Shown here in pieces: positions 33,874-48,500 of a stretch of 64,000 nucleotides of DNA. Within the stretch, counting starts at the first letter, position 1, and each line of letters opens with the position of its first letter. A program made the position numbers and the translations under genes. Under the pieces are notes generated by a model that did not search any database, had not been told where the DNA came from, and saw nothing but the letters and a program-made list of their open reading frames with translations. This DNA comes from Chiridota heheva (Eukaryota > Echinodermata > Holothuroidea > Apodida > Chiridotidae): positions 401,001 through 465,000 of the forward strand of contig JAIGNY010002020.1 of NCBI GenBank assembly GCA_020152595.1, written 5' to 3'.

Positions 33874-35040
33874 TATTAAGAAAAATGCACTACAAATTGA
33901 AAAATAAAGCGAATCCGACACAAGATGAAACTTATCACAAGATGATAAACTGTCAAAATCCTTTCCAGAACTTGAAAACTTATGAAAATTTCCGTAGATA
34001 TTTTGACAATCAGCTTACAGGCACCCATGTAATAAAGTCATTACATATTGGTTGTGAAGACATTGATATATTAATAAAGGTTTACAATCAAACATGTACT
34101 TTTCTAATTCAATATTTGCAGTTTTCATGACTTAGAACTCCATATCAATGATTTGTACTACATGTGTTTGCTAACTACGACATGGCCTTATCTATCACAC
34201 GATTATAGTTTTGAGAGGTAATATAAGAATTGCACAATGCAGGAATGGGTTATCATTTAACCAAAGCTCTTTGATTTAACAGACACCGTGACTAGAAGTA
34301 AATGCACGTGATCATGTCGTAAGGGATTTTCCTTTTTCTATTGCGTCAGGAATTTGACCAGAATATAACATGTGGGATCAATGTAAGGCAACTGACTGTC
34401 ACGTCACAGGAAAGTATGGCGGCCTGCCATCCGGTTCAGTTGTACGCTATAACTTTTAACACATTAGGTATTATTTATTGGGCAACTAATACCTTCATGC
34501 TTTAATATGATTGCGTTGTTAACAAAAAAATGAGTCGCATTTTGTGTAGGAGTTTTGAAATATCTGTATTCACACAACAGATGGTTGTGATCCAGTCAAT
34601 TACAATCTGTGTGCAAGCAGGGTTAACAACTCCCTGGTGCAAGTCATGTGGTCGACAACGAAATATGAAACTGGGTGTTTGACTTGGTTTGCTTTTACAC
34701 AAGTTTCGTGCAGAGTAACAATGTTACTCAGCATTTCCCCTCGGATGAAATGTATAATTTCTAAAAGTGCAAACCACCGAAAAAAGTTGTTTCTCCCCAA
34801 TGATTTTTAGAGGGCATATATGGGGGTGGGTTTCTTGCAAGGCCGTAATTCCGGGAAGGGGGGGGGGGATCAGGGAACACGTGCTCGTCCCCCCCACTTG
34901 TTGGATAAGAGGCACAAATGAGAATTACGGCCCTGGTTTGTTGAGTCTGTGATTCTTCTGACAGTGGGTTGGAATCCATTTTCTTTTGACATATATTTTT
35001 ATTAGGCCCAACTGCAGATGGTGAAAATTCAAACCAAAGT
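33874..35040. other. Upstream region of gene A
   Basis: This should hold the 5' UTR and promoter of receptor gene A, but no TATA box or other element could be assigned. A G run is present near 34858. Short frames are not supported. Confidence 0.35.
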
Positions 35041-35044
35041 AAAA

Positions 35045-35489
35045 ACGTATTCATAACACTGGCAGATTACCATTTGTGTCAACACTATCGAAGCTAGTAT
35101 AATCCCGAGCTATTCTCTTGGTGCCATAATAATTTATTGCCCATGCATTTTGCACAGGGCTATAATTTTAATTCGGAAAGCCTGGAAGACATGGCCTCTT
35201 ATCCAAATAGTGTGTGTGGGTGGGGGAGGGTCAAAATGCAATTTTTTCCCAAAATGTACTGATTTAAGACGTATTCATAACACTGGCAGATTACCATTTG
35301 TGTCAACACTATCGAAGCTAGTATAATCTTGAGCTTTTCTCTTGGTGCCATAATAATTTATTGCCCATGCATTTTGCACAGGGCTATAATTTTAATTCGG
35401 AAAGCCTGGAAGACATGGCCTCTTATCCAAATAGTGTGTGTGGGTGGGGGAGGGTCAAAATGCAATTTTTCCCCAAATGTACTGATTTC
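35045..35489. repeat. 224-bp tandem duplication
   Basis: The segment starting ACGTATTCATAACACTGGCA at 35045 is repeated from 35269 with only a few differences, giving two adjacent direct copies. No gene is included. Confidence 0.92.
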
Positions 35490-37229
35490 AAACAATTCTA
35501 CAGTAAAGTGGGGACATGTTTTCCTACCCCCCAGGAATTACAGCCCTGAATTTTCTGTCAATGGAATAGTATTTTCTTTCAAACATAATCTGGAAACTGA
35601 TGGCACATTTTTCGGGCGTGGGGAGAGAGAGAGCAAACAACAAGTAACCAGGGCCCATTGGTTTTCTTTGTTAGTTGCAAATAATCATGTCACATTACTG
35701 CAGTACAGTTTGAGGACACTTAGAGATCAAAAACAAGATATGGGTCTGATTCTGATATTCAAGCTTTCGTACTTTGTTAGGTAGGTAGACTGTTCAATGA
35801 AAAGCCACAGGAAGTGACATCACAGATCAAATCCATTTTTTTTTTTCAATTCTGGACTTCAGTTATGGAATGTTGGTTACTGCCACATAAAGAATAAAAA
35901 GGGCAGGCTTGTTGGTAACCATGCAGGAAATAATCTTGATAAGGCTAAGTATTGGAACTTCCATTATTTTTAAAACGAACTTAATAAATAAATCAAATGA
36001 TGATAGGTAGGCCTACAAACCTAAGAATGTCACGTCAAAACTCCAGAAACAGAGGGAAAGTTATAAGGGCATGTTCTTCAGGCTCACCAACATGGCTATT
36101 TTGGTTCGCACTAAAAGGTGAAAGACATGCACTTTTACTGAATGAGTCGAAGAAACCTGCACCTTTGAACCTAATTCTTTCACCCTTTTTGTGGTTTGAT
36201 CCTTGGAACCATTTGGCCAAATACTTGCCCCATTAAATTGCAGGCCTAACTCTCCATCTTTGACATTGTATAGAATATATGCAATGTGTGGTAATTGGTA
36301 TCATAGAAAAAAGAAATGAAAGGCTAATTGCTGTATTTCAGCTAAAACTTGATGCTATGCATTAAAGTAAAGGTGAAATAGATCAAAGTAGAATATTTAA
36401 AAGAATAAGTCATGAAAAAACAGACCATTTAACAACAGTCATAACTAAACATTATAATTTGTTTTCCACAACAGTGAAGTAGAAAATTATCTTTGTAAAA
36501 TCATGAGGAGATGTTTCCTTTACAATAGTAGCCACATAGACCAACAAAGGAAAAGAGAAATATGTAAACAATGGGCTTTTTTATCATGATTTATATTTCT
36601 TTTATTTCAATTAAGACATCGTCAATATATTTCTTCGTACTCCATGTAGAAAAACATAAATGAAATAGTTTCATACTGTGTGCTTGATTAAGAGACAAAA
36701 AAATATAAAATCCTACATATGTGTCCTGAGCCCGAGTTTGTGCATCTTTATACTATAACCTTTTGTTTTGCTCATTTTAGCAACCTTTACAGAGATAGTT
36801 GACATTAGTGGAGTTTTTTGTTCAAAGCAATTTTGCTTTATTTTTGTTTGCAACAGGAAAAAAAAACTACATTTGTTCCCCCCACACACCTTTCATTTGC
36901 AATCAAACAAGAATCAACCTGCCCACCAGTAATAGCCAAAATATCTTTTAAGGTACATTTCATTTAAAAGAGTGTGCACTTAATTTACTTTACAATACAA
37001 TTTTTTAAAGGTTCAATATTTTTCTCTTGGTCAATATAGTCATTTCATATGGGGTGCAAGGGGGGCATTTCCTGCCTCCTCTTTTTCAAAATGTATACCC
37101 TTGGTATGGTGATTTTTTGTTTTTGTATGTAAGTGTGACTTTATGATTTTCCCCTCTTTCAGTAGCAAATTTTAATTTGTAACTATTTCCCCGACCTAAC
37201 CCCTCCCCATTACTTTCATTGGGCAAATC
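35490..37229. other. Spacer between receptor genes, no gene seen
   Basis: AT-rich sequence without recognised exons, repeats or RNA genes. A frame at 35329-35784 crosses the tandem duplication and has no supporting feature. Confidence 0.4.
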
Positions 37230-38040
37230 CGCCCATTTAGTCATTAATAAAGCAAATAATACAAATATCCTTTATGTTAACCTGTCTTAGAAGATCCTCT
37301 AAGACATTAAATCCCGCCCATTTAGTCATTAATAAAGCAAATAATACAACTATCCCTTATGTTAACCTGTCTTAGAAGATCCTCTTAGACATTAAATCCC
37401 GCCCATTTAGTCATTAATAAAGCAAATAATACAACTATCCCTTATGTTAACCTGTCTTAAAAGATCCTCTAAGACATTAAATCCCGCCCATTTAGTCATT
37501 AATAAAGCAAATAAAACAACTATTCCTTATGTTAACCTGTCTTAAAAGATCCTCTAAGACATTAAATCCCGCCCATTTAGTCATTGACAAAACAAATAAT
37601 ACAACTATCCCTTATCTTAGAAGATCCTCTAAGACATTAAATCCCGCCCATTTAGTCATTAATAAAGCAAATATAACAACTATCCCTTATGTTAACCTGT
37701 CTTAGAAGATCCTCTAAGACATTAAATCCCGCCCATTTAGTCATTAATAAAGCAAATAATACAACTATCCCTTATGTTAACCTGTCTTAGAAGATCCTCT
37801 TAGACATTAAATCCCACCCATTTAGTCATTAATAAAGCAAATAATACAACTATCCCTTATGTTAACCTGTCTTAGAAGATCCTCTAAGACATTAAATCCC
37901 GCCCATTTAGTCATTAATAAAGCAAATAATACAACTATCCCTTATGTTAACCTGTCTTAAAAGATCCTCTAAGACATTAAATCCCGCCCAAGTAGTCATT
38001 ATTCAAACAAATAATACAACTATTTCTTATGTTAACCTTT
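37230..38040. repeat. 85-bp satellite-like array, about 10 copies
   Basis: Units begin CGCCCATTTAGTCATTAATA at 37230, 37315, 37400, 37485, 37570, 37645, 37730, 37815, 37900 and 37985. The period is 85 bases except for the 37570 unit, which lost ten bases (GTTAACCTGT). Copies are over 90% alike by eye. Confidence 0.95.
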
Positions 38041-39355
38041 TAAACCCTGTTGATATCAAAACAAATGCCTTTACATTTAAAAACAAGCAACTAACAATAT
38101 AACAGCATTTCTTGATTTTTAGACATTACAGCTACTTTTGTGTATTGAATTGTCCAGAAAACACTACATCTACTATAAAATGGTAACACAGGATATTAAA
38201 CCATTAAATTCAAAATTAAACTTCAATTAAGTTTATCTGCAGAACTTTAATGAAGTGAAACATGACTGACTGATTGTTGGGAAACTTATTAGTAATCTTT
38301 GAGAGATTTTCTACATCAACTTATCTTTGATTTTTTTAAGAGCATCATAAACATCAATATATATACGGTGATTGGTCACTCCAGATCCAACAACTTTTTG
38401 TGTTAATATACTTACTTCCTCTTCTACTACAGCCTCTTTCTTAAATAATGCATCATTACAATTGGATTTTTAGTCCCATATCATGACATAAATAACTCTT
38501 AAAACTAGAATAAAAATGAAAATAATAAAATATAATATTAACAAAGTGAATTTTATCAAATTAATATAAATACAAAATAGCTATCAAAAACAAAACAGTA
38601 AGGAAAACAGCCTTTACAGAGATAGTTGAATGACAAAATCCATAAATACACACAAAAACAAATGTTTTAAAAACATAAAATAACTTAAATCTTATACAAT
38701 TCAGACAAAACATACAAATGTACATACAAACAGCATATAAAAATAATAATTTGCTCAGAAAGAAAATAACATACCAGTTACCTTCATGGTTGTTCCACAT
38801 ACAATTCTGCATGACTATGACTTCTCTTACCTTCTCCTACCCCATCTTTATTTTGGACCAAATACTTTCATATGATATAATGTACTAAATAAAATATTTT
38901 GGAGGCTGGGGTGGGGTACCTTACAAAATCAGTGAACTCTCAAAAATATTGTTAATGATAAGACTGTGCCCTTAACGGATAAAATATTGCACAAAGGTTT
39001 TGAAAAAAAAAAACCCAAAAAACCCCAGAAAGTTTCTTTCACTGAGAAAATGAGCACAACAAACCTAATGCTTCCTCATGCTGCAAAATCATTTCAAATT
39101 GACCTCCAATTTATAGCCAGCTTGAAACATTTTCACTACAAAAGGCACAGATAATTCACCAAGCAACCAACTCAGCTAGATTGAATGACTTTTACCACCA
39201 TGCATCTATAATATGCATCCTCAGAACATTTGTGATAATCTTAATTTTAACTATAAATTCAACCAGGAGATCCCTTCCTAATTGAATAAAAGAAAAGCTT
39301 ACATTTAGAATTAGCTTCCCTTTATGATTTAAGCATTACTGGAATAAATTAGAAA
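38041..39355. other. Spacer, no gene seen
   Basis: AT-rich sequence. No exon, RNA gene or clear repeat was recognised. Confidence 0.4.
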
Positions 39356-39360
39356 ATCAT

Positions 39361-39770
39361 GAGGTCTCCTGTGGCATCATGAGGTCACCTGTGGCATCAG
39401 GAGGTCACCTGTGGTATCATGAAGTCACCTGTGGCATCATGAGGTCACCTGTGGCTTCATGAGGTCACCTGTGGCATTATGAGGTCACCTGCGACATCAT
39501 AAGGACGCCTGCGGCATCATGAGGTCGCCTGCGGCATCATGAGGTCGCCTGTGGCATCACGAGGTCACCTGTGGCATCATGAGGTCACCCGTGGCATCAT
39601 GAGGTCACCTGTGGCATCATGAGGTCATCTGTGGCATCATGAGGTCACCTGTGGCATCATGAGGTCTTCTGTGGCATCATGAGGTCTTCTGTGGCATCAT
39701 GAGGACACCTGTGGCATCATGAGGTCACCTGTGGTCGCCTGTGGCATCCTGAGGTCGCCTGTGGCATCAT
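39361..39770. repeat. 20-bp minisatellite, about 20 copies
   Basis: Tandem copies of GAGGTCACCTGTGGCATCAT with scattered substitutions, for example GGTCGCC and GGTCTTC variants. One break occurs near 39735. It carries no coding evidence. Confidence 0.95.
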
Positions 39771-40168
39771 GAAGTTGATTTTTCCCCAAACAAATAATTT
39801 GTCTCCTTATTTTTGGTACGTTATTCCTACCATTTATGACATGTCTTGTTGTTGATACTGTATTTATGATGTCAATCGTTTGTATTGTTATTATGCTTAG
39901 TTCATAGATGTCCATACACCCGTGTACTTTCTTTTTAAAAGTGTGTAGTTATTGGAAAGGAATTGACTGGACTAAGGATACAAAAGGCCTATGGATATGC
40001 ATTTCAATATTGGCAGAACACTCTTTCATATAAATTTTGTTGCTATTGCTCACTTTTGCATAATAGAATAAAGCAACAAACACCATATCCAAAGAAATAA
40101 AACAATAACAATCACAGAATCACAAAACTAAATAATTTCCTTTACTACTTATCTTGTCCCAAATCTTA

Positions 40169-40173
40169 GATTA

Positions 40174-40229
<56 letters not shown>

Positions 40230-40386
40230 CTTAAGTATTGTATGTAACTTAATGCAAATCTTACATATATGCATATTAACTTAAGTATTGTATGTAAGTA
40301 AATGCAAATCTTATATATATATATATATATATATATATGCATATTACGTTAAGTATTGTATTTTAAATGCAAATCTTATATATATC
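40169..40386. repeat. (TA)n with three AGTATTGTAT...AATGCAAATCTTA copies
   Basis: TA runs alternate with three copies of a block of about 45 bases containing TTAAGTATTGTATGTAA and AATGCAAATCTTA. It is a compound microsatellite. Confidence 0.85.
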
Positions 40387-42368
40387 AAGTGACATGTATG
40401 ATGAAGAACATGAACATGATTTGGAAGGCTTATAAATTATCTCAAACACTGTATGTGATGAATGATCACGGTTTAGTGGACCCGAGCAACAACACTGCGA
40501 TATGTTTGTTATGGGCCCCCCAGCGTTAAACTCCTCATGGGCTCCCCGAATTCAGGTTGCGCCACTGAATCACACTAGGTATACTTTAACTACCATCCTC
40601 ATATCCAAATCACCAAAATTCATTTTACCCAGTTACTTTGACACCTCACTGATCATAAAACCTTCCAGGTATTCAAGGAGGAGTAAAGGTAAGTGCAAAC
40701 TCTTGATTGGTTGATTCAGGTGGTTCATTCGCATATAATTATCATAATGTGCTCTCATCCGCTTATGCCAAGGAAACTGGGGATAAGCTTTGGCCTGCTG
40801 GACCTTCGTGGCGCTAGTTTATCCTCTCTAACCCACCTCATAAAACTGCTTGCGGTAGACATGAATCAGAAAACCATTCAATCCCAGCAAACCAATCTTT
40901 CAGATTTGTCTTCGCATAAATTCAAATAAGACTTGTGCTCAAACCAGAAGGTAAACCCTTCAAAGTAGCATATTAAAAAAATATTAGAAAAAAAATATAG
41001 GAAAACGGCTTAAATATCATTCACTTTCCTAACCACTGAACAAACTTAATGTTCCCAAATTTTAAAATACTTCAAAAATCGACAATGCAAATTGCATTGA
41101 TTCTTATAAGAGTAAGAGCACTTGCATATCATTTCTGCTGTCTGTCTTCTTATTTGACAGGTGAAACTAATTAATACTACAATCAGGAGCATGAAAAATC
41201 AATTAAATACAGGAAATGATACAGACACTTACAACATTAAAATCAATTCAAACTTTCACTTTCAATAATTTGCTGCTCAAAGTGTATCTTGCACCAATAA
41301 GGGGGAATAATGACAATGATATTTGTCATATGGATTTGGTAAAGATGTTTGTTTCTGCTCTCTCTACTTATGATAATGGATGTGCTAAGGTCACAGCGGC
41401 TTATCTTAGAATAAAATGGTCAACATACAAAAAATGTTCTGCTTTGAAAGATCTCTCTTCCTTATCATTGATAGATAGTGAAATTATAGCTAGCAACTAG
41501 AGTCACTTGTGCAATCTCCCATGCTCAACATTTCTAAGAAATATGCTAATATATGGTACAACAGCTTTATCAAGAAACAAGGGAAATTTCATTTACCACT
41601 AACTGGAAACAGTATTATATCCACATTGCAAATCTGAGCTGGAAACTTTTCTTCAAAGCATTTTTCACTTTGTGGTACAGTACCTTCATGTTTTGTGATT
41701 CATAACAAGCAAAATGAAACTGGATGCTATTCACACAGAAAATCTATTAAATGCATGCAGTATCCTTAACAAACAATAACTTGATATTATTCACAAATCT
41801 TTACTGGATAATATGCACATTGTACATAGCAAGTCCTCACATAATGTGATACAGATATCAACATGAATACTACTCACAAAGATATCTCTTCTGGATGTTA
41901 CTCACACAGCAACTCTTGAACTAGGGTGGTTTTTACATAAGAAGTTTTCACTGGATATGATTCAGGTAGTAAATCTTAAATGTATATGACTTCACAAGTC
42001 AAACTTAATTGGATGTCTTTCCCATAGCAGAAATTAATCTTGACTTACATGTTCACAAAACCCTAACTGTATTCTTTTCATTCAGCAAATCATACGCAGA
42101 TGTTGTTCACTTGACAAATCTTACCCGGATGTTACTTACATACCTTTATGCTATTCTCATGGCACACGTTAACCTGGTGCTACAATTCACTTCTCCATCC
42201 TTCATAGATGTAACACACACACCACATCTTACCTGTATACTATCTACATAACAACCATAGCTGCATGTTGTTGAAGTACACATTATGCACCTAAGATGTT
42301 CAGGCTGCTACATCTTTAGCAGTAGCTCAGTCAAATGAAAGCCTCATAATACAGCACTGCGAAAAGTC
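40387..42368. other. Downstream region of gene B
   Basis: Lies 3' of the stop codon of receptor gene B (minus strand) and should include its 3' UTR; no polyadenylation site was assigned. A CAGTGGCGC-type transposon end lies in reverse near 40558. The 94-residue plus-strand frame at 41216 has no recognisable family. Confidence 0.35.
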
Positions 42369-42557
42369 TTATCCAATCAGGGCTGAGTTTTCATCACTGA
42401 CATCATAAGGTGGTTGGCTTCTCAACAACCTTGGATAATCGGACGGGTCACGGTGATGATTTATTCCACAGCTATGGTGTGTTGTGATCCAGGTGCATCC
42501 AGCTGGTCCCCAGTACACCAGAGAATTCAAGAATGCTTGCAGAGGATTCAGAATAGC
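42369..42557 (-). CDS. GPR143-like gene B, exon 8 (last coding exon)
   Basis: 189 bases in phase 0, with a CAG acceptor (42560-42558), coding 62 residues and a TAA stop. It begins with helix 7 (AILNPLQAFLNSLVYWGPAG, then C), very close to the corresponding GPR143 segment. A polar tail of about 40 residues follows, ending DVSDENSALIG. Confidence 0.92.
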   Translation of the reverse strand, partial: AILNPLQAFLNSLVYWGPAGCTWITTHHSCGINHHRDPSDYPRLLRSQPPYDVSDENSALIG

Positions 42558-45500
42558 CTGTGTGATGAGATTGTAACAAATTTTGTTCAAGTTGTGGCAA
42601 AATATATTTTTACAATACCAATTCAGTTGACAAATATTAAAGGAATTATTCAAATGATACAACAACCACAGAGTAAGATCTGTCTCTTTGTTGAAAAAGA
42701 AAAGAAAAGATGAAACTTATTGATAATTTTTTTTGTTTTTTTTGTTACATAAACAAAATTCAAACGAAGAAAAAAAAAAAAAGTCATTAAAACAGTTTGA
42801 CAGAGTATAAAGCGCTCATCAAACATTTCTGGACAAGTCAACTATGACAAAATGTCAACTTGACAGAGATTAATGTCACAGGCATACCCTACTATACCCC
42901 TGTCATCGGTATAACCAGAAAGCATGACGTTATTCATCCGTCCTATATTTCATATAGGCCGAAGGCCAAAAGGCAAATTTCTGTACAAAAAATTGTGATG
43001 CGTTTACGGACGCCGTCATATTTGTTCCAAGATGGTCAACTATGCGAGGCCGGTGGACAGTGCACTATGCAGCATGCATGATGAGTGAGTGAGTGATTGA
43101 CTGGCCGAGTGACTGAGTGATAGCATACCGGCCGGGCCAGGTGGAGAAAATGACAAGATACAATAGAGAGTGAGTTTTAAAAATATTATGTTTTTTTTTA
43201 TATTATATATAAAAAAAAGGTTGATGGCCTCTGTTATTAAAACAAACGTTTAATTTTACTTTTTTGTGAAACAAAGTAAAGCCACAACACAGTACGTTTG
43301 TTGTGCATAACTTTTAGATGTATAAATGTATTTTAGTTTAAAGCAGAAAAAGAAAAAAGACCAGTCTTTAAAAATTGTTTGTGTGGAGTAACCCATCTTG
43401 TTTTCAAAATGTTAATCGGTGGGTAGGCAACAATTTTTTGTAAAGGATGGCCTAATCTCTGCAAGAAATTTATTATGAGATCTTCACACACATCTTGAAT
43501 ATGACGGAATACAATTACTGAAGATAATGAATATAATTACTGAAGATAATGCCTGAATATGATTACTGAAGGGTCAAATTATAATGTCTATGTAATGAGC
43601 ATGTGTGTAATGTATGTATTTGCATGCATATTTAAAAACATGGTTTTGCATGTAGACTTTGAAATAGATGAAGATCATTTCAGGTACTGAAACTGGTATA
43701 AAAATAGATTAATTTCTACAGATATGATAACATGATAATTTTTTCTGCAGATGTTCACCAAGTTTAAAGAAGTTTTAATCTATTTTTATTTGGTAATTCT
43801 TTGTGAAAGCGAATTAACTTGTTGAAGGTGTATGTACTTTTAATTTGCTCATATGCATAACTATGCATTTCTAACAGCTATCATTCAACACAAACAAACA
43901 TAAGCTTTTGATATGGAGCTCAACATTCACACTTTACATATTACTAGCCTATACTTCTTTTCCATATTACAGTTGTATAGCAGTCTGACAGGTAACTAAA
44001 GCAGTACTATACTTGTGGTTAACTGTGATGGATAATATCTATTAGACAGCTAAAGAAGATGTGAATTAGATATCTAAAGATAACATCCAGTAGACATCTG
44101 AAGTAGATAAGAGTGATACATTTTTTTCAGGTTTAAAAAGATGTCAGGTAAACATCTGAGGTAGATTCACATAGAGTGACAAATATTTGTCAGGTTTAAC
44201 AAAATAATGTCAGGTATTTTAAAGTAGATGTACATGTGTAAGAATGGCAAATATCTGTCAGGTTTAACACGAAAGTGTCAGGTAGACATCTAAAGTAGAA
44301 GTACATATATAATAGTGACGAATATTTGTCAGGTTTGACCTGCTTTATTGTAGTATGCCAGTATGTTAAAAGGAATATACTGGGCAGAATTCAATTTGTA
44401 TCTTTTTACCTCATTAAAAGCTTAAAGGTATATGGTTGTGCATAGGAAAAAATAACTACATTTTTTTGAAATATAAACCATCATAGTAGAAAAACAATTC
44501 ATCAAAAACAGTTAAACAGTGGTTAAATCTAAGGCCTCAATTTGCATACTTTTTGCACATTTTGTGATGTGGGCTTACTACAGGCCAGGGCGACCTTTAC
44601 GTTTTCTATGGTAAATCTGTTGATACCTAAATGACTTTCATAATTCATTGATGTGGTGCTTAAAATTTTGACCACTTGAAAATTTTGAGCATAACATTTT
44701 AATGCTAAGAACTTTCCCATCCTTCAGTTTAAGTAAGAAATTAAAGATTGTGACTAGAGCAGTGCTTATCAAGAGAAGGAAGCTTTTTTGCAGCTTGAAT
44801 ATATTTGCTACCTGCTCTGAAATGTGAATGGCTTAAGTGGTTATAAGTTTGATCTAAAAGGAGTGGGATATGACAAAAAAAAATCATACAGAAAAAAAGA
44901 TTCATAAAGAAAAACACAATTCCTTAGCTGCATTAACTTCGGGCTCACTATCAGACTGTAGGCCTAAGGTTAGGCATAGGCCTTCGCCGTGGGCACATAT
45001 TAGGCCTAGTTGCATAAGTTACTTTCCTGGACGGCCTACAGCTAATTAAACAGCTAAGGTTAAAAACCTTCATTTTAACCATTTAATCAATAATAGTAAA
45101 ATAACCGCTGACGTCAATGAGTTTTTATTGCGACTGATGACTGATTTATGTCAGATCTGTAACACTAACATTAGGCTATTTGATTATCGCTTCTGTGCGA
45201 GAAAAAAAAAAAAGAGAAGAATTTTCACATTCACAAAATTGTATAAATTATTGGTAAGAACTAATTTGCGCACTAATTTCTGATCAAATTGAAGTGCTTC
45301 GTTGAATTTATGCATTAAATAAGCCAAAATAACCCATTTTACACGTATTTCGTGATCAATCCAAGTAATTTTCGAGTAGAACTTGTTACCTACGTTTTGT
45401 ATCTTCCCGCAATGTGTGTACTAGTCTCGAACATACACCTTAAATTGAGTTTAAACATAAAAGGCATTAAATGAAAACTTTTATCCAAACAAATAATGCA

Positions 45501-48500
45501 ATAAAATCGTATTGTGGACAATTTTAGACTCGTATACCAATTTTTACGAAATCGGTCATTCACTTAAATGTATACAATGCTTTTCAAAGTGTATATGAAA
45601 AAAGCACACTGGAATGGCTACACTGATTGCTACATAAACGCATCACTTTTTTCCCACACCATTTGTATATAAAGTTTGGTCTCTCGGCTTATACGTAGTA
45701 TAGGGCAAATGATGTCACGCTCTCTGGTACAACCATAATACTATGGTGATCAATTAATGACAAATAACACAACTTGTCTACGGAAATGAAGTGAACAGGT
45801 ATTAGAAAATTTAACAAGATATGCTCACCATGCAAATCCATAAAATGCCATATATAAGCCCCATGTTCTCCCACTGAGTGTCGTCAGCCATGACTTGATA
45901 CAACAGCAGAACTCCATTGATCAAGTTAGGAAACCAGCTGTGGAGGATAAAATTACAAATTGTTTAATTTTATCATTTGAAAAATCATTCATCTTTATCA
46001 AGTACTAAATATTAAACTGCTGAGCTTGAATTGACCTTACTTTAACCACTCATACATATTTCCCCATTTGGAAAACTTGTCAAAAACTAAACCAAAACTA
46101 AATGATTGTGAATAAACAAGCATCAAGCCTGATTCCAATAAAGTGCATATAATATGTGACAACAAATGGAGAAAATATTCTTTATTACTTGAAGTTTTTA
46201 ACCCTTTGATTTAGTGACTGCTTCCAGATACTGCAAATGCATAACTGATGTTACTACAAATATCAAAAACTTACAAAATCTTTATTCAACATACAGCTAG
46301 AAATACCCGAAAAATAAATTTTACTGATTTAAAGTTTACCTAAATATGAACAAGGTATTAAATGGTGAGTTGACAGGATAATCAACACACATTTCATAAA
46401 ATTTTGGAAATGCCTTTTGTCACAAATTCCTGAAAAAATGCAAATCAATGAGAACTAATATCTTACCACACGGTGAATACAACAACTATGGCCAGAAACT
46501 TTCTCTGTATCTGTTCCTCCATCCTTCTTTCTTTATCGGTGTAAACTCCGCCTTGTCTTAACAAGGGAGATACTGAAAAAGAAATTAGCAAATACACTTT
46601 TAGTGGAAAATAGCACAGAGTCATCATACAATGATGAAAATCTTCAGATATTCTTCCATTGACTATAAATTTTGAAGTAAATTTCTTCATCTTTTCGTGA
46701 TTGAAGTAAACTTCAAGATATATGCACTGCAATCACATAATTCTGAATGGTACGATCTCTGTAAAGGCTATGGAGAAACCTTGGTGATTACAGGAAAACT
46801 AAACATGACCCGATACTAAGGCACAAGAATTAGGAGGGGGTGGGGGGGGGTGACAGATAATTTTTCCCCAGTCAAAAAGCATGTGTGGGCATAATGTATC
46901 ATCAATCTAGGAACTCAGCAATATTAAGTGATTCCCCCACTGTCACACAAATAGGGCATTCAAGAAGTGTCATAATACCATTTGCAAAATAACATTGGAA
47001 GTCAATAATTATGTCAGTGCATCAATCAAGACACCACTTACCTTCCTTAGCAGATAGCCAATACAAGACAGGATTACAGAAGAAAACAAGCACCAATGGG
47101 ATGAAAGAAACTAAAAATAGTGGCAACAGATTAAGCTGTGAATCACGTTTTGTACTGCACGATAATCTGTAAAAGAAAAAAAATATTAAACAGTATGAAT
47201 CATGACTATCATCAAATAATGATCGTGATACAACATTCAACTGTAATAAAGGAAAAGTTCTACTAAATCTAAATATTGTGACCAGAAAAACGAGAATAAA
47301 ATGATACAAAAATTATCGGAAAAGTACCAGAAGAAATTCACTTTGTGCTTTCCTTGGAAACTGGAAATTTGCAATATCTATTTTGTGGTGCCCAAAGGCA
47401 ACAATTATTAAATATTTGGAACACACCTTAAGTGTGTATCATGCAGTTACTTCTCATATAACATTGTTCTAATGGAAGTCTGCAATGATCTTCACTGTTC
47501 TTTACAGTAATAATCCAAGCATTTTTTTAATATAACAAAAACACTTCTTGTGAGTCATATACCATTCCCAGCAAAATAATTTTCTTACAATAAACTTAAC
47601 ATGATTTTGGGTAGGTTCACAAACTTTACTGATTTGAATGAACTTCTTTAAGGAAATACAAACTGCTGGTTTAACTGGAAGCCCCAAGTGTTTACATATA
47701 AGATTCATCCAAAATATGGCAGAACGATAAACAACAATATCAACAACTTTTCATTCAAACCAATTCATACTACAACACACTACAATGGATAATCACTGCT
47801 TAATGTCACTTTTAAGTCTAATACATTAATATATTACATGTAGTTTGATAGTCAAATGAGACTTAACTCACCACCCAAATTAGATTAGCCTATTTCAGGT
47901 GTTTAAAACTGAAATGTTCCATATGCAAAATACTTACTCATAGTTGTCAGTTTTATATAAGAACCAGATCCCACTGAAAATACCAACACTTGTAATAAGC
48001 CATGTGGTGACGAAATAAGCCCTAAAAAGAAGCTTCCTGAAAAAAAGGAGTATTGCGATTAATATTCTTCCCATTTTCAGTAGAAAATAAATAGGCTTGG
48101 TTTTTTTAAGTATCACACTGAAACAAGGGCAGTAAGCATGGCGTACGCTGTTGCTGACTTAAAAGGGGGCTTGTCATGAAAAAATAAACATTGAGTTTAT
48201 ACAGTTTTGCATAGTTCATTAATATCAAAAACATAATATTCCATCAAAAGTCCCGAAAAGAAACCATTTGCATGAACAAAAAAGAAACTAAATAGAAAAA
48301 AAAAAATAAAAAAAAAATAGGCTTGTTTTTTTTTTTAAGTATCACACTGAAACAAGGGTAAGCATGGCGTACGCTGTTGCTGACGTAAACGGGGGCTTGA
48401 CATGAAAAAATAAAAATTGATTTTATAACAGTTTTGCATAGTTCATTAATATCAAAAACATGATATTCCATCAAAAGTCCTAAAAGAAACCCTTTGCATG

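Noticed and set aside
37230-38040. CRISPR-like regular repeats (also 39361-39770 and 62690-63415)
   Set aside because: Units are contiguous without unique spacers, and the DNA is eukaryotic.
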